Shown piece by piece: positions 1-7,995 of a DNA stretch of 64,000 nt. Where the stretch lies: assembly GCA_034925905.1 (NCBI GenBank), contig JAYFRL010000004.1, positions 4,021-68,020 on the forward strand, read 5' to 3'. The notes beneath the pieces are model-generated. The model had not been told where the DNA came from, did not search any database, and saw nothing but the letters and a program-made list of their open reading frames with translations. Numbering within the stretch: the stretch's first letter is position 1; each line of letters starts with the position of its first letter. The position numbers and the translations under genes are program-made. This DNA is from JAYFRL01 sp034925905. Its GTDB lineage: Bacteria; Bacillota; Clostridia; Lachnospirales; Anaerotignaceae.

Positions 1-1047
1 TCTTATTGCTCCGCCAAGACATGTTGCCGCACCGCCGAAGGGTTCTATCTCAGTTGGATGGTTATGAGTCTCGTTTTTGAACATTAAGAGCCATTCTTCG
101 TCTTTACCGTCAACATCAACCAAGGCTCTGACGGAACAGGCATTTATTTCGTCTGATTCGTCGAGATTGTCAAGCTCTCCTGTTTTCTTTAAATATTTCA
201 TGCCCATAACAGCCATATCCATAAGGGTTATATCTTTTCCTTTTTCACCATAAACAAAATCCCTTTTATCCGCATAGGATTTTAAGGCATTTTCAATTGC
301 CGGTTTTAAAAAGCCATCTTCAATTGAAATATTATTTATTTTAGTTTGAAAAGTCGTATGCCTGCAATGATCCGACCAATAGGTATCTATAACTTTTATT
401 TCGGTTAATGTTGGGTCCCTTTTTTCTTCATCCTTAAAATATTCCCTGCAAAAAAGCGTATCTTCGCGGCTCATTGCCAGACCAAGAGAATCATTAAATT
501 TTGATATTTCTTCATCGCTTTTCACAGTGAAGCCTTCAATAATTTTTATATCGTCCGGACACATCATGCCCATTTGAAGAGTATCCGGTTTTGAAAGCGA
601 AACTTCCCTTGAATCCACAGGATTTATACAATAATTTTTTATTTTTTTGAACTCATCATCAGAAAGACTGCCTTTTAAAACAAAAACCTTCGCAACAGAA
701 ATGGGAGGCATCTCCGCCTTTGTTATAATCTGGAGGCATTGCGCAGCCGAATCCGCTCTCTGGTCATACTGCCCCGGGATATAGCTTACGGCAAACACCT
801 TGTCTTCATTATCAAAGCTAAATTCCTCCTCAAATAGCTTGTCCACAGGCGGTTCTGAAAAAATGGTTTTTTTGCCTGTTTCATAAGCCTCATCGCTAAT
901 CCGTTCTATGTCATACCTTATAAGCATACGAAGCCCGGAAAGAGATTTGATCCCCAAAATTTCATTTATGTCTTTAAGAAGGCCTGTGGCTTCAACATCA
1001 AAACCGGGTTTCTTTTCAACATATAAACGTCTTATATTATTCCCCAT
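1..1047 (-). CDS. purL: Phosphoribosylformylglycinamidine synthase, N-terminal part (runs off the left edge)
   Basis: Fourth step of purine synthesis: ATP-dependent amidation of FGAR to FGAM, using glutamine. The first 349 codons are present and the rest lies beyond the left edge. The translation shows the DHCRHTTF motif near residue 227 and, close to the edge, ETHNHPTEIEPFGGAATC, both characteristic of the large single-chain PurL whose C-terminal part carries the glutaminase. The ATG at 1047 follows an AAGGGATG ribosome site. It lies apart from the purA and purC-purF-purB genes near the right end of the window. Identification is firm; completeness cannot be judged. Confidence 0.95.
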   Translation of the reverse strand, partial: MGNNIRRLYVEKKPGFDVEATGLLKDINEILGIKSLSGLRMLIRYDIERISDEAYETGKKTIFSEPPVDKLFEEEFSFDNEDKVFAVSYIPGQYDQRADSAAQCLQIITKAEMPPISVAKVFVLKGSLSDDEFKKIKNYCINPVDSREVSLSKPDTLQMGMMCPDDIKIIEGFTVKSDEEISKFNDSLGLAMSREDTLFCREYFKDEEKRDPTLTEIKVIDTYWSDHCRHTTFQTKINNISIEDGFLKPAIENALKSYADKRDFVYGEKGKDITLMDMAVMGMKYLKKTGELDNLDESDEINACSVRALVDVDGKDEEWLLMFKNETHNHPTEIEPFGGAATCLGGAIR

Positions 1048-1251
1048 AATGGCATCCCTTCATAAAAAAAATAGAAAATCCTGTCCTTTTTAATTTTATC
1101 ATGATAATATAAATATGTAAAATATAACCCGATTTTTAAATTCACAAACTTGTACGTTGTTTAGTACGCTTTATAGCAATTTTGTTGTTTTAAATATGAA
1201 CACCCTCGAAAACCATTGTAAGAATGTTTAAAATAAACGGAGGAAGGTCAA

Positions 1252-1623
1252 ATGTTTTTTATATTTGCTATTTCACCTAAAATCAAAGACATTGATTTCA
1301 CCCAAACGGTTGTCTGTAAAAGCTGCGGAAAATACGGAAGATTAAATGTTTTTGTGCGGTATATGTCGTTTAGTATATTTTTCATACCCATAATAAGATG
1401 GGGTAAAAAATATTTTGTAAAAAGCAGCTGTTGCGGTAAAATATATTCTATAGACAAGGAAATCGGACGGGCAATAGAATTTGGAGAAATTCATGAGCTT
1501 TCCGAAACCGACCTTAACGAGACTTCGGGCGGCGGATATGAAAGCGTATGCCCTTCTTGCGGATACCCTATAAATGAGGATTTTGAATATTGCCCTAAAT
1601 GCGGTAAAAAGCTTAACTATTAA
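1252..1623 (+). CDS. Zinc-ribbon protein of unknown function
   Basis: A 123-residue protein with two cysteine-rich zones. Near residues 23-26 there is VCKSCGK, and a CC pair sits in the sequence SSCCGKIYSID around residues 62-63, together probably one split zinc site. The C-terminus is a classical zinc ribbon, CPSCGY then CPKCGKKL. The middle (about residues 36-50) is hydrophobic and may be buried or membrane-contacting. A strong GGAGG precedes the ATG at 1252. It stands alone between divergent purL and a tRNA gene. Zinc binding is a reasonable inference; the function is unknown. Confidence 0.8.
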   Translation: MFFIFAISPKIKDIDFTQTVVCKSCGKYGRLNVFVRYMSFSIFFIPIIRWGKKYFVKSSCCGKIYSIDKEIGRAIEFGEIHELSETDLNETSGGGYESVCPSCGYPINEDFEYCPKCGKKLNY

Positions 1624-1723
1624 TCAGTGTTTTGTGAAAACTTAATAATTATACCCTTGAATCCCAAAAAATATTGACAATCCGGTCTTTACGTTGTAAA
1701 ATTAAATCCGTTGATTTGATTAT

Positions 1724-1797
<74 letters not shown>

Positions 1798-1799
1798 TT

Positions 1800-1838
1800 A
1801 AAATCCATATGTTTTGGCATATGGATTTTATTTATTTT
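1800..1838 (+). terminator. Intrinsic terminator of tRNA-Arg
   Basis: Perfect 12-bp inverted repeat AAAATCCATATG / CATATGGATTTT (1800-1811 and 1818-1829) with a 6-nt loop, followed by a T-rich tail. The same arms recur at the terminator of the tRNA array at 63028-63057. Confidence 0.85.
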
Positions 1839-1884
1839 TATGGGCTTTAGCCTGTTGAACTCGCAAAGCGTGCGAAACAATAAA

Positions 1885-2585
1885 CCACCTGCTATGCGGG
1901 TGGCGACAAATAGTTATACAAAAAGATCACCTTTCCGCTATAATGTAGGTGTTCAAGCCACTTTACAGCGAAAGGAAAGGTAATTTTCATGCTCAATAAA
2001 GCAAACTGCTTAGCCCGAACAAAATTGATGTACAAATATTACATTGTGTTCACCCCAAAATATAGATGAAAGATAATCTACAATCAATACCGAGACAGCT
2101 TGAAAGAAATTATCCAGTTGTTATGCAAATACAAAGGTGTTGAAATAATCGAAGGACATATGATACCGGATTATGTTCACATTTTGGTGAGCATACCACC
2201 GAAAATCAGCGTTTCTAGCTTCATGGGTTATTTCAAAAGGAAAAGTGTATTAATGATGTTTATAAGCATGCAAACCTAAAGTACAAATTTGGCAATCGTC
2301 ACTTTTGGGCAAAAAGGTACTATGTCAGTACAGTTAGCCTCAACGAGGAGACAATCAAAAAATACATTCAAGAACAGGAGCAGCATGATATCGCTTTAGA
2401 CAAATTGAGTAAGAGTATCAGTACTCCTCCGAGGGGTAAAATAGTAATCCGAACACCCCTTTAAAGGGAAAACAAAAGCGGCAAAGGCAAGGTGGCTTAA
2501 ACAAAGTGAAAGCCAGCACCTTTAGACGCTGGCCGGTAACAAGGGTTTATAGCCCTGAGTAAACCACCAGTTTTATGTGTGGTTT
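1885..2585 (+). mobile_element. Decayed IS200-type insertion sequence, copy 1
   Basis: About 700 bp bounded by subterminal hairpins: CCACCTGC/GCGGGTGG at 1885-1903 on the left, AAACCAC/GTGGTTT at 2561-2585 on the right. It encloses a broken TnpA gene. Hairpin ends without terminal inverted repeats and a single small Y1 transposase are the hallmarks of the IS200 group. The exact cleavage sites were not determined. It sits next to tRNA-Arg. Confidence 0.75.
1989..2464 (+). pseudogene. IS200-type transposase TnpA, inactivated
   Basis: Joining frames gives a recognisable Y1 HUH transposase: the N-terminal stretch KYYIVFTPKYR, the zone EGHMIPDYVHILVSIPP, then FMGYFKRKS, KYKFGNRHFW and KKYIQEQ carrying the catalytic tyrosine. 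Three lesions are visible: an in-frame TGA just after PKYR (near 2067), a frameshift near 2260, and replacement of the first histidine of the HUH motif by tyrosine (YVH where family members usually have HVH). An AAAGG ribosome site precedes the ATG at 1989. It cannot make active enzyme. Confidence 0.85.
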
Positions 2586-2754
2586 GCTGATTGTTTGTAT
2601 TCAATGTACTATATCAAAATAGTAGGCATGAATATCTTTGGATTTTCCGCGTGGCCGAAAAAGATGGTAAATACGGATATCAATAGTTGGATTTTGAATT
2701 TGGGGCAAGTACGGATACATAAAAAATTGAAATCAATTAATAAAGGAGTAAAAT

Positions 2755-3255
2755 ATGAAAAAACTCATTCTGTCAATCATTCTTATAGCCCTACCGACTC
2801 TTGCGGGGTGTGCGTCTACTACTACAGACCCGGCATCCACGAAAAACTCCTCGGATGAAGCAGAGAATATCAGCACGTCTGTAACTCCGGACACTCAAGC
2901 AAATTATACCGCGCGTTCCGGGACATCCACAGTACAATTTTTTGACGATGAAATGAATGAGATTATCAAAGATGCCAATTGGTACAGGCTCACTTCCAAA
3001 GCTACATTACGAGTTGAAATTGATGGCGATATTCCCGATCAAATATCCATATATATAACGCCGACCGGCACGGAAACTGCCGATCAAAGGCAGCAGTTAG
3101 CGGTAGTAGTGGTTACTGACGACAGTAAGACGGTTGATATTGCACTTGACTTCAGCGATTTATCGTTTTCACTGGGGCATTTACAGGTTGCTCTGGAATA
3201 CGGTAAAACGGCTTTATTCTCCGATTATTATAATGTCTCTTTCGGAGAAAAATAA
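2755..3255 (+). CDS. Putative surface lipoprotein, function unknown
   Basis: A 166-residue protein with a lipoprotein signal peptide: KK start, hydrophobic residues 4-17, lipobox LAGC with the lipidated cysteine at residue 19. A Ser/Thr-rich linker follows (about 20-60), then a compact domain (about 60-166) rich in alternating hydrophobic residues that looks beta-stranded. AAAGGAG precedes the ATG. It lies between two decayed IS200 elements, and its coding sequence looks richer in G+C than its neighbours, suggesting acquisition by transfer. I recognise no family. Lipid anchoring is well supported; the role is not known. Confidence 0.75.
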   Translation: MKKLILSIILIALPTLAGCASTTTDPASTKNSSDEAENISTSVTPDTQANYTARSGTSTVQFFDDEMNEIIKDANWYRLTSKATLRVEIDGDIPDQISIYITPTGTETADQRQQLAVVVVTDDSKTVDIALDFSDLSFSLGHLQVALEYGKTALFSDYYNVSFGEK

Positions 3256-3347
3256 AAAACTGTTTTGTTAATGCAGTATGGTCCTTTGATTTTTAATGTG
3301 ATTTGATAGAAAATGACCGCTAAGGTTTTACGAACCGCAGCTTATAC

Positions 3348-3473
3348 GTGATAAAACCGAAAACAATCAAGAACTCCGTAATTGCATTCTTAGCATTAAG
3401 TCTGTCGATTGTTTTACTCTCTGGATATGTATATGGAGAAACAAGCGATTCAAATGGGTGGAGTCGCATTTAA
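3348..3473 (+). pseudogene. Truncated start of an exported-protein gene
   Basis: A 41-codon frame from GTG at 3348 to TAA at 3471 encodes a typical signal peptide: positively charged IKPKTIK, a hydrophobic core around IAFLALSLSIVLLSG, then a possible cleavage site after VYG. The frame ends exactly where similarity to the second transposase remnant begins, so the gene seems to have lost its 3' part. No good ribosome site is seen, so the start is uncertain. It may alternatively be a chance frame. Confidence 0.4.
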
Positions 3474-3719
3474 GTATATCCGCATTTATGGGGTACTTAA
3501 AAAGCAAAATCAGCCTAATGATATTTGATAGACATTCGAATTTAAAGTATAAATATGGAAATAGACATTTTTGCTGCAGAAGGGTATTATGTTGATACAA
3601 TAGGAAGAAATCAAAATGCAATGAAAAAATGCATAAAAAGTCAATTAAAAGAAAATATAGCAGCAGACCAAATCAGTCTGAAAGAATTTACAGACCCGTT
3701 CACAGGTAAAAAGAATTAA
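3473..3719 (+). pseudogene. IS200-type transposase TnpA remnant, copy 2
   Basis: Reading 3473 onward gives SISAFMGYLKSK, LMIFDRHSNLKYKYGNRHF, then a frameshift near 3585, after which YYVDTIGRNQ and ENIAADQISLKEFTDPFTGKKN follow to a TAA at 3717. The N-terminal half with the HUH motif is missing, and the catalytic tyrosine (usually EYIRNQ) is cysteine here (KKCIKSQ). The sequence differs clearly from copy 1, so this is a separate insertion rather than a duplication. Confidence 0.8.
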
Positions 3720-3834
3720 TAGGGCAAAAGAAGACCCACTGTTGAGGGCAGCCAGTAATAACCGTGTAGTTGTCGGATTATTCAGTGCGTCTTAAAACGC
3801 TACAACAAGAGACACACCCTTATAAGTCAAGAGC

Positions 3835-3859
3835 AAACCACCGATTCAACTGGTGGTTT
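3835..3859 (+). repeat. Right-end hairpin of IS200 copy 2
   Basis: Inverted repeat AAACCACC / GGTGGTTT (3835-3842 and 3852-3859). It resembles the right-end hairpin of copy 1 at 2561-2585 and lies at the matching distance after the transposase remnant. No left-end partner remains. Confidence 0.7.
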
Positions 3860-3927
3860 TGATTATAACCATCTTAAAAACCCTTAGACTATAAAATTAT
3901 ATAATGAACCTAAGAGAGGTGGATCAC

Positions 3928-4452
3928 ATGAAAATAGAAACTGAAAGGCTTATTTTAAGGCCTGTTTCGGCAGATGACGTTGACGATATATATGAATATG
4001 CGAAAGGTTCAAATGTTGGTCCAAACGCAGGTTGGAAACCTCACGAGTCAAAAAAAGAAACTCTTGAAATAGCAAAAGAAATTTTTTTTGATAAAGAAAA
4101 TATATTTGGAATGGTTTTAAAAGAAAGCAACCGTATGATAGGCACTATAGGTCTTGTTGACGACCCAAAGCGAGAAAACCCTAATTCAAAGATGCTAGGC
4201 TATGCTATGGATGAAACTTATTGGGGTAAAGGTCTTATGACGGAAGCAGCAAAAGCTGTTATTTCTTATAGCTTTAATGAGTTTTCTCTCAAGCTTATTT
4301 CGGCTTATTGCTACCCTTTCAACAAACGTTCCAAAGGTGTAATTAAAAAATGCGGGTTCAAATATGAAGGAACTTTATCTTTTGCTGAAAAAAGATATGA
4401 CGGTGAAACATATGACATTGAATGCTATTCAATTATAAATAATAAAGTTTAG
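3928..4452 (+). CDS. GNAT-family N-acetyltransferase (RimJ/RimL-like)
   Basis: A 174-residue acetyl-CoA-dependent N-acetyltransferase. The N-terminus IETERLILRPVSADDV is typical of the RimJ/RimL branch, and the acetyl-CoA-binding motif A appears as YWGKGLMTEAAKAVI near residues 97-111, followed by NKRSKGVIKKCGFKYEG. The ATG at 3928 is preferred over one at 3904 because AGAGGTGG sits just upstream of it. The next gene starts 11 bp downstream, so the two are probably co-transcribed. The substrate cannot be predicted. Confidence 0.88.
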   Translation: MKIETERLILRPVSADDVDDIYEYAKGSNVGPNAGWKPHESKKETLEIAKEIFFDKENIFGMVLKESNRMIGTIGLVDDPKRENPNSKMLGYAMDETYWGKGLMTEAAKAVISYSFNEFSLKLISAYCYPFNKRSKGVIKKCGFKYEGTLSFAEKRYDGETYDIECYSIINNKV

Positions 4453-4463
4453 AAGGTGTAAAA

Positions 4464-4718
4464 ATGGACAAGCTTTCAAAATTACCAAACATAGGAAAAA
4501 AACTTGAGGAACAGCTTAATCGCATAGGAATATGTTCTTTTGAAGAGCTGAAAAACACAGGGAGCAAAGACGCATGGTTAAAAATAAAAGCTTTTGATCC
4601 ATCCGCCTGCATAAACAGACTTTATGCGCTTGAAGGTGCAGTAGAAAACATTAAAAAAACAGAGCTTTCAGAAGAAAAAAAGGAAGAGCTTAAAGCTTTC
4701 TACAGGATGAATAAATAA
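4464..4718 (+). CDS. Small TfoX C-terminal-domain-like protein
   Basis: An 84-residue all-helical protein. The opening LSKLPNIGKKLEEQLNRIGI is a helix-hairpin-helix-like motif as found in the TfoX C-terminal domain, and SKDAWLKIK and INRLYALEGAVENI match later helices of that domain. The N-terminal TfoX half is absent. It follows the acetyltransferase by 11 bp and ends at a bidirectional terminator. The HhH-like fold suggests nucleic-acid contact, but the role is unknown. Confidence 0.8.
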   Translation: MDKLSKLPNIGKKLEEQLNRIGICSFEELKNTGSKDAWLKIKAFDPSACINRLYALEGAVENIKKTELSEEKKEELKAFYRMNK

Positions 4719-4750
4719 AAAAAACGGAGCTAAAAGCTCCGTTTTTTTTT
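4716..4750. terminator. Bidirectional terminator
   Basis: Stem ACGGAGC / GCTCCGT (4724-4730, 4736-4742) with an A run on one side and a T run on the other. It serves the plus-strand TfoX-like gene and the minus-strand cupin gene. Confidence 0.9.
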
Positions 4751-4762
4751 ATTTATTCAATT

Positions 4763-5149
4763 TTAGCAGAATCCTTGGGTTAACGGATTAACGTCGCCTT
4801 CTTTTGGCACGATGCAAAGAAGGGTTAAAGGTTCTGTTTCGGATGTATTCCAGAAGTTATGAGGAACATCTTCGGGAACATGAGCATATGTTCCATTGCT
4901 GTAATCATAAACTTCGTCTCCGATTTTGAATTTTCCTTCTCCGCCTATGCAAACAGACCAATGACACCACGGATGAGAATGGGTTGCCGAACCGGCTCCC
5001 GGTGCTAATGTAAAGCATCTCATCACATATTCATCCCAAAACTGATCTGGACCATATACTATTCTTTTCTCGGAATTTTCAATGAAATGTCCGCCTGTAA
5101 CAATAGGTAAATCCATAATTTTGCCTGCTAATTTTTTAACCTCTGCCAT
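4763..5149 (-). CDS. Cupin-domain protein
   Basis: A 128-residue single-domain cupin. The metal-binding motif HSHPWCHW lies near residues 57-64, and the second cupin motif is YAHVPEDVPHNFWN near residues 88-101, giving the expected histidines. AAGGAGG stands before the ATG. It is monocistronic, ending at the shared terminator. Small cupins of this type include sugar isomerases, dioxygenases and sensors; nothing here fixes the substrate. Confidence 0.85.
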   Translation of the reverse strand: MAEVKKLAGKIMDLPIVTGGHFIENSEKRIVYGPDQFWDEYVMRCFTLAPGAGSATHSHPWCHWSVCIGGEGKFKIGDEVYDYSNGTYAHVPEDVPHNFWNTSETEPLTLLCIVPKEGDVNPLTQGFC

Positions 5150-5305
5150 TTTAAAATCCTCCTTCGCTTAAAATCGTTTTTAAGTAAGCACTAAAGAATA
5201 TCCCTGTTTCAAATAACGACATTTTTAATTGTTAAATTGTTGTCATTATTTTATGTTATCAAAAAAGCTTGTTTATGTCAATATCTTCGTACTATTTAAG
5301 CACTG

Positions 5306-5737
5306 TTACACATACTTTTGTGTTTTTGCCTTTGACTCACAGTATATACAACGGTATACCCTTTTTTCCTTATCTGTAAGCTTAAAAACATGCGGAAGCT
5401 CTTGTTCCGTTGAGGTTATACATCTTGGATTTTTGCAATATATGACGTCTGTAAGGCTTTCGGGAAGTTCAAGATGGCATTTTTTTGCAACAACTCCGTC
5501 TTTAATTATATTTACAGTTATATCAGGGTCTATATAACCTATAACATCAAGTTTCAAATTTATATTATCATCTATTTTTATTATGTCTTTTTTACCCATT
5601 TTTGTGCTTGATGCGTTCTTTATTATTGCAACGGAGCATCCAAGCTCCTCAAGCTTTAATATTTGATAAAGCTCCATCGCCTGCCCTGCTTTTATATGGT
5701 CAATAACAATTCCGTTCTTAATTGCGTCTATAATCAT
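5306..5737 (-). CDS. pyrI: Aspartate carbamoyltransferase regulatory chain
   Basis: A 143-residue regulatory subunit that binds nucleotide effectors and holds the PyrB catalytic trimers together. The N-terminal allosteric domain is followed by a C-terminal zinc domain with four cysteines at residues 101, 106, 130 and 133 (CKNPRC then CIYC). It is the last gene of the pyr operon; its ATG overlaps the pyrB stop as TAATG, with GAGGTGG upstream. Its presence implies an allosterically controlled, class B-type ATCase. Confidence 0.95.
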   Translation of the reverse strand: MIIDAIKNGIVIDHIKAGQAMELYQILKLEELGCSVAIIKNASSTKMGKKDIIKIDDNINLKLDVIGYIDPDITVNIIKDGVVAKKCHLELPESLTDVIYCKNPRCITSTEQELPHVFKLTDKEKRVYRCIYCESKAKTQKYV

Positions 5738-6651
5738 TATTCCACCTCCAAAAGCTTTAATATAAGAGCCATTCTTATAAATTTGCCGTTTAATACCTGT
5801 TTAAAATAGCAAGCTCTGGGGTCATCGTCAACAGAAACCGATATCTCGTTTACTCTCGGCAGAGGATGCATTATACAAAGGCTTTCTTTGGCGTTTAAAA
5901 GCTTATCCGGCGTAAGAATATAAGTATCTTTAAGCCTGATATAATCGGCTTCGTTGAAAAAGCGCTCCCTTTGCACTCTTGTCATATAAAGTATATCCAG
6001 GAAAGGCATTACTTCCTCAAGGTTTCCTGTTTCAATAAAATTTATTTTTTTCTTTATAAGTACATCATTTTTTATATATTCCGGAAGCTTAAGCTCATCA
6101 GGTGATATAAGCACAAATCTTATGTTTTCATATCTTGAAAGTGCTTGAATAAGAGAATGAACCGTCCTTCCAAATTTTAAATCACCACAAAGACCAACCG
6201 TAAGATTATCAAACCCGCCACATTCTCTTTTTATTGTAAGCAGGTCGGAAAGAGTCTGCGTTGGATGATTGTGTCCACCGTCTCCTGCGTTTATTATCGG
6301 CACTCCCGATTTCAATGAAGCAACGAAAGGAGCACCTTCCTTCGGATGTCTCATCGCTATTATATCAGAATAGCAGCTAACTGTTTTAACCGTATCGGAA
6401 ACACTTTCGCCCTTTGCGGCAGAGCTGCTGTTTGCTTCCGAAAACCCTATAACATGTCCGCCAAGCTCATACATTGCAGCTTCAAAGCTAAGCCTTGTTC
6501 TTGTTGAAGGTTCAAAAAAGAGCGTCGCCAGTTTTTTCCCTTCGCACTTTTTGCTGTATTTTTTAGGATTGTCAATTATATCATTCGCCGTATTTATAAG
6601 TTCGTCTATTTCTTCTGTCGTTAGATCTATTATATCAATAAGGCTTCTCAA
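5737..6651 (-). CDS. pyrB: Aspartate carbamoyltransferase catalytic chain
   Basis: Condenses carbamoyl phosphate and aspartate to N-carbamoyl-aspartate, the committed step of pyrimidine synthesis. At 304 residues it has normal length. The carbamoyl-phosphate motif STRTRLSFE is near residues 50-58, HPTQTLSDL near 128-136, and the C-terminal MHPLPRVNE is present. It starts with TTG inside the overlap TTGA with the pyrE stop, so its translation is probably coupled to pyrE. Confidence 0.97.
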   Translation of the reverse strand: MRSLIDIIDLTTEEIDELINTANDIIDNPKKYSKKCEGKKLATLFFEPSTRTRLSFEAAMYELGGHVIGFSEANSSSAAKGESVSDTVKTVSCYSDIIAMRHPKEGAPFVASLKSGVPIINAGDGGHNHPTQTLSDLLTIKRECGGFDNLTVGLCGDLKFGRTVHSLIQALSRYENIRFVLISPDELKLPEYIKNDVLIKKKINFIETGNLEEVMPFLDILYMTRVQRERFFNEADYIRLKDTYILTPDKLLNAKESLCIMHPLPRVNEISVSVDDDPRACYFKQVLNGKFIRMALILKLLEVE

Positions 6652-7286
6652 TTTTTTACCTCCATCCAGCTCTCATCTTCCGGGTTATCTCTAAATGCAA
6701 ACAATTTTTCAACATCCCCTTCGTTTATATATCCTTCTTTAACTGCTTCATAAACAATTGAATCAAAATCTGTAAGGCTTGTGTTTTCAACATTGGTATT
6801 TTTAAGATTTTCTTCAGCTTTTTTCATTCCATATGTGAATATACTTACAATGCCCAAAACATTAGCTTTTGCTTCTCTTAACACATTAACAACCTCTATA
6901 ACGCTGCCAGCTGTTGAAATAAGGTCTTCTATAACAACCGCCTTCTGCCCTTCTCTTATTTTGCCTTCTATCCTGTTGCCTCGTCCGTGGTCTTTTGCGC
7001 TTGTGCGCACATAGCCCATAGGAAGAGAGGTTATATTGGCAATAATGGCAGCATGAGGTATCCCGGCCGTGCTTGTTCCAATAAGAACCTCACAATCGGG
7101 ATATTTTTCCGTAATTAAGTTTGCCATTGCTTCTTCTAAAAAAAGCCTTACATCAGGAGCCGTAAGCACCAGCCTGTTGTCACAGTATATAGGACTCTTT
7201 ATTCCGCTTGCCCATGTAAACGGTTCATTTGGTCTTAAAAATACAGCTCCAACCGATAATAAATATTTTGCAATTTTTGCTTTCAA
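6648..7286 (-). CDS. pyrE: Orotate phosphoribosyltransferase
   Basis: Transfers phosphoribose from PRPP to orotate, making OMP. The 212 residues contain the PRPP-binding loop VVIEDLISTAGS (near 116-127) and the substrate zone ASGIKSPIYCDNR near residues 26-38. The start codon is TTG, placed one base after the pyrF stop, and the GGAGG-like ribosome site lies inside the end of pyrF. The C-terminal tail (about 170-212) is acidic and longer than the core enzyme needs. Confidence 0.96.
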   Translation of the reverse strand: MKAKIAKYLLSVGAVFLRPNEPFTWASGIKSPIYCDNRLVLTAPDVRLFLEEAMANLITEKYPDCEVLIGTSTAGIPHAAIIANITSLPMGYVRTSAKDHGRGNRIEGKIREGQKAVVIEDLISTAGSVIEVVNVLREAKANVLGIVSIFTYGMKKAEENLKNTNVENTSLTDFDSIVYEAVKEGYINEGDVEKLFAFRDNPEDESWMEVKN

Positions 7287-7287
7287 A

Positions 7288-7995
7288 TTATTTCGCCTCC
7301 AAACCTAAAAAATCTTTTAACGCGTGGTTATATGCAGCTACAGGGTCCTTTGCAGCTGTTATGGGTCTGCCCATAACTATATAGTCAGAACCCATTTCTT
7401 TTGCCAAGGCAGGCGTTGTTACCCTAACCTGGTCTCCTTTTGAATCTCCTTCAAAGCGCACACCCGGAGTTACGGTTAAAAAAGAGCTTCCGCAAGCCTC
7501 TTTGACCTTTGATGCCTCCAAGGGAGAGCACACAACTCCGTCAAGGCCGGAATCTTTTGCATTTTTAGCATAATGGATAACTGTTTCTTCCATCGATTTA
7601 TCTATCAAAAGCTCAGATTTCATTCTTTCCTCGCTTGTTGATGTCAACTGGGTTACGGCAATTAATATGGGTCGAGTTCCATCTGGACGGGTTAACCCAA
7701 GCAAAGCGGCTTCCATCATTTCCTTTGTCCCTGCGGCATGAAGGTTTACCATATCCGCATTAAGGGAAGAAAGCACAGACATCGCACGTTTAACCGTATT
7801 TGGGATGTCATGGAGCTTTAAATCCAGAAAAACTTTATGACCCATGTTTTTTGCATCTTTTACAATTTTAGGCCCAACAGCATAAAAAAGCTCCATGCCT
7901 ATTTTAACATATGGCTTTCTTTTGTCAAAAAGCTTGAGAAAATCTATAAATTCCTTTTCGCCCGAAAAATCGCAGGCTATTATAACATCTTTCAA
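7288..7995 (-). CDS. pyrF: Orotidine 5'-phosphate decarboxylase
   Basis: Decarboxylates OMP to UMP. The 235-residue TIM-barrel enzyme shows IACDFSG at the start (aspartate of the first active-site strand) and the catalytic lysine/aspartate motif DLKLHDIPNTV near residues 57-67. The phosphate-binding end VTPGVR and IVMGRPITAAKDP is also present. The start is TTG within the TTGA overlap with the pyrD stop. Confidence 0.97.
   Translation of the reverse strand: MKDVIIACDFSGEKEFIDFLKLFDKRKPYVKIGMELFYAVGPKIVKDAKNMGHKVFLDLKLHDIPNTVKRAMSVLSSLNADMVNLHAAGTKEMMEAALLGLTRPDGTRPILIAVTQLTSTSEERMKSELLIDKSMEETVIHYAKNAKDSGLDGVVCSPLEASKVKEACGSSFLTVTPGVRFEGDSKGDQVRVTTPALAKEMGSDYIVMGRPITAAKDPVAAYNHALKDFLGLEAK

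Noticed and set aside
2577..2858. Plus-strand frame of 93 codons beginning inside the IS200 right end
   Set aside because: It overlaps the lipoprotein gene in another frame, lacks a ribosome site and resembles nothing.
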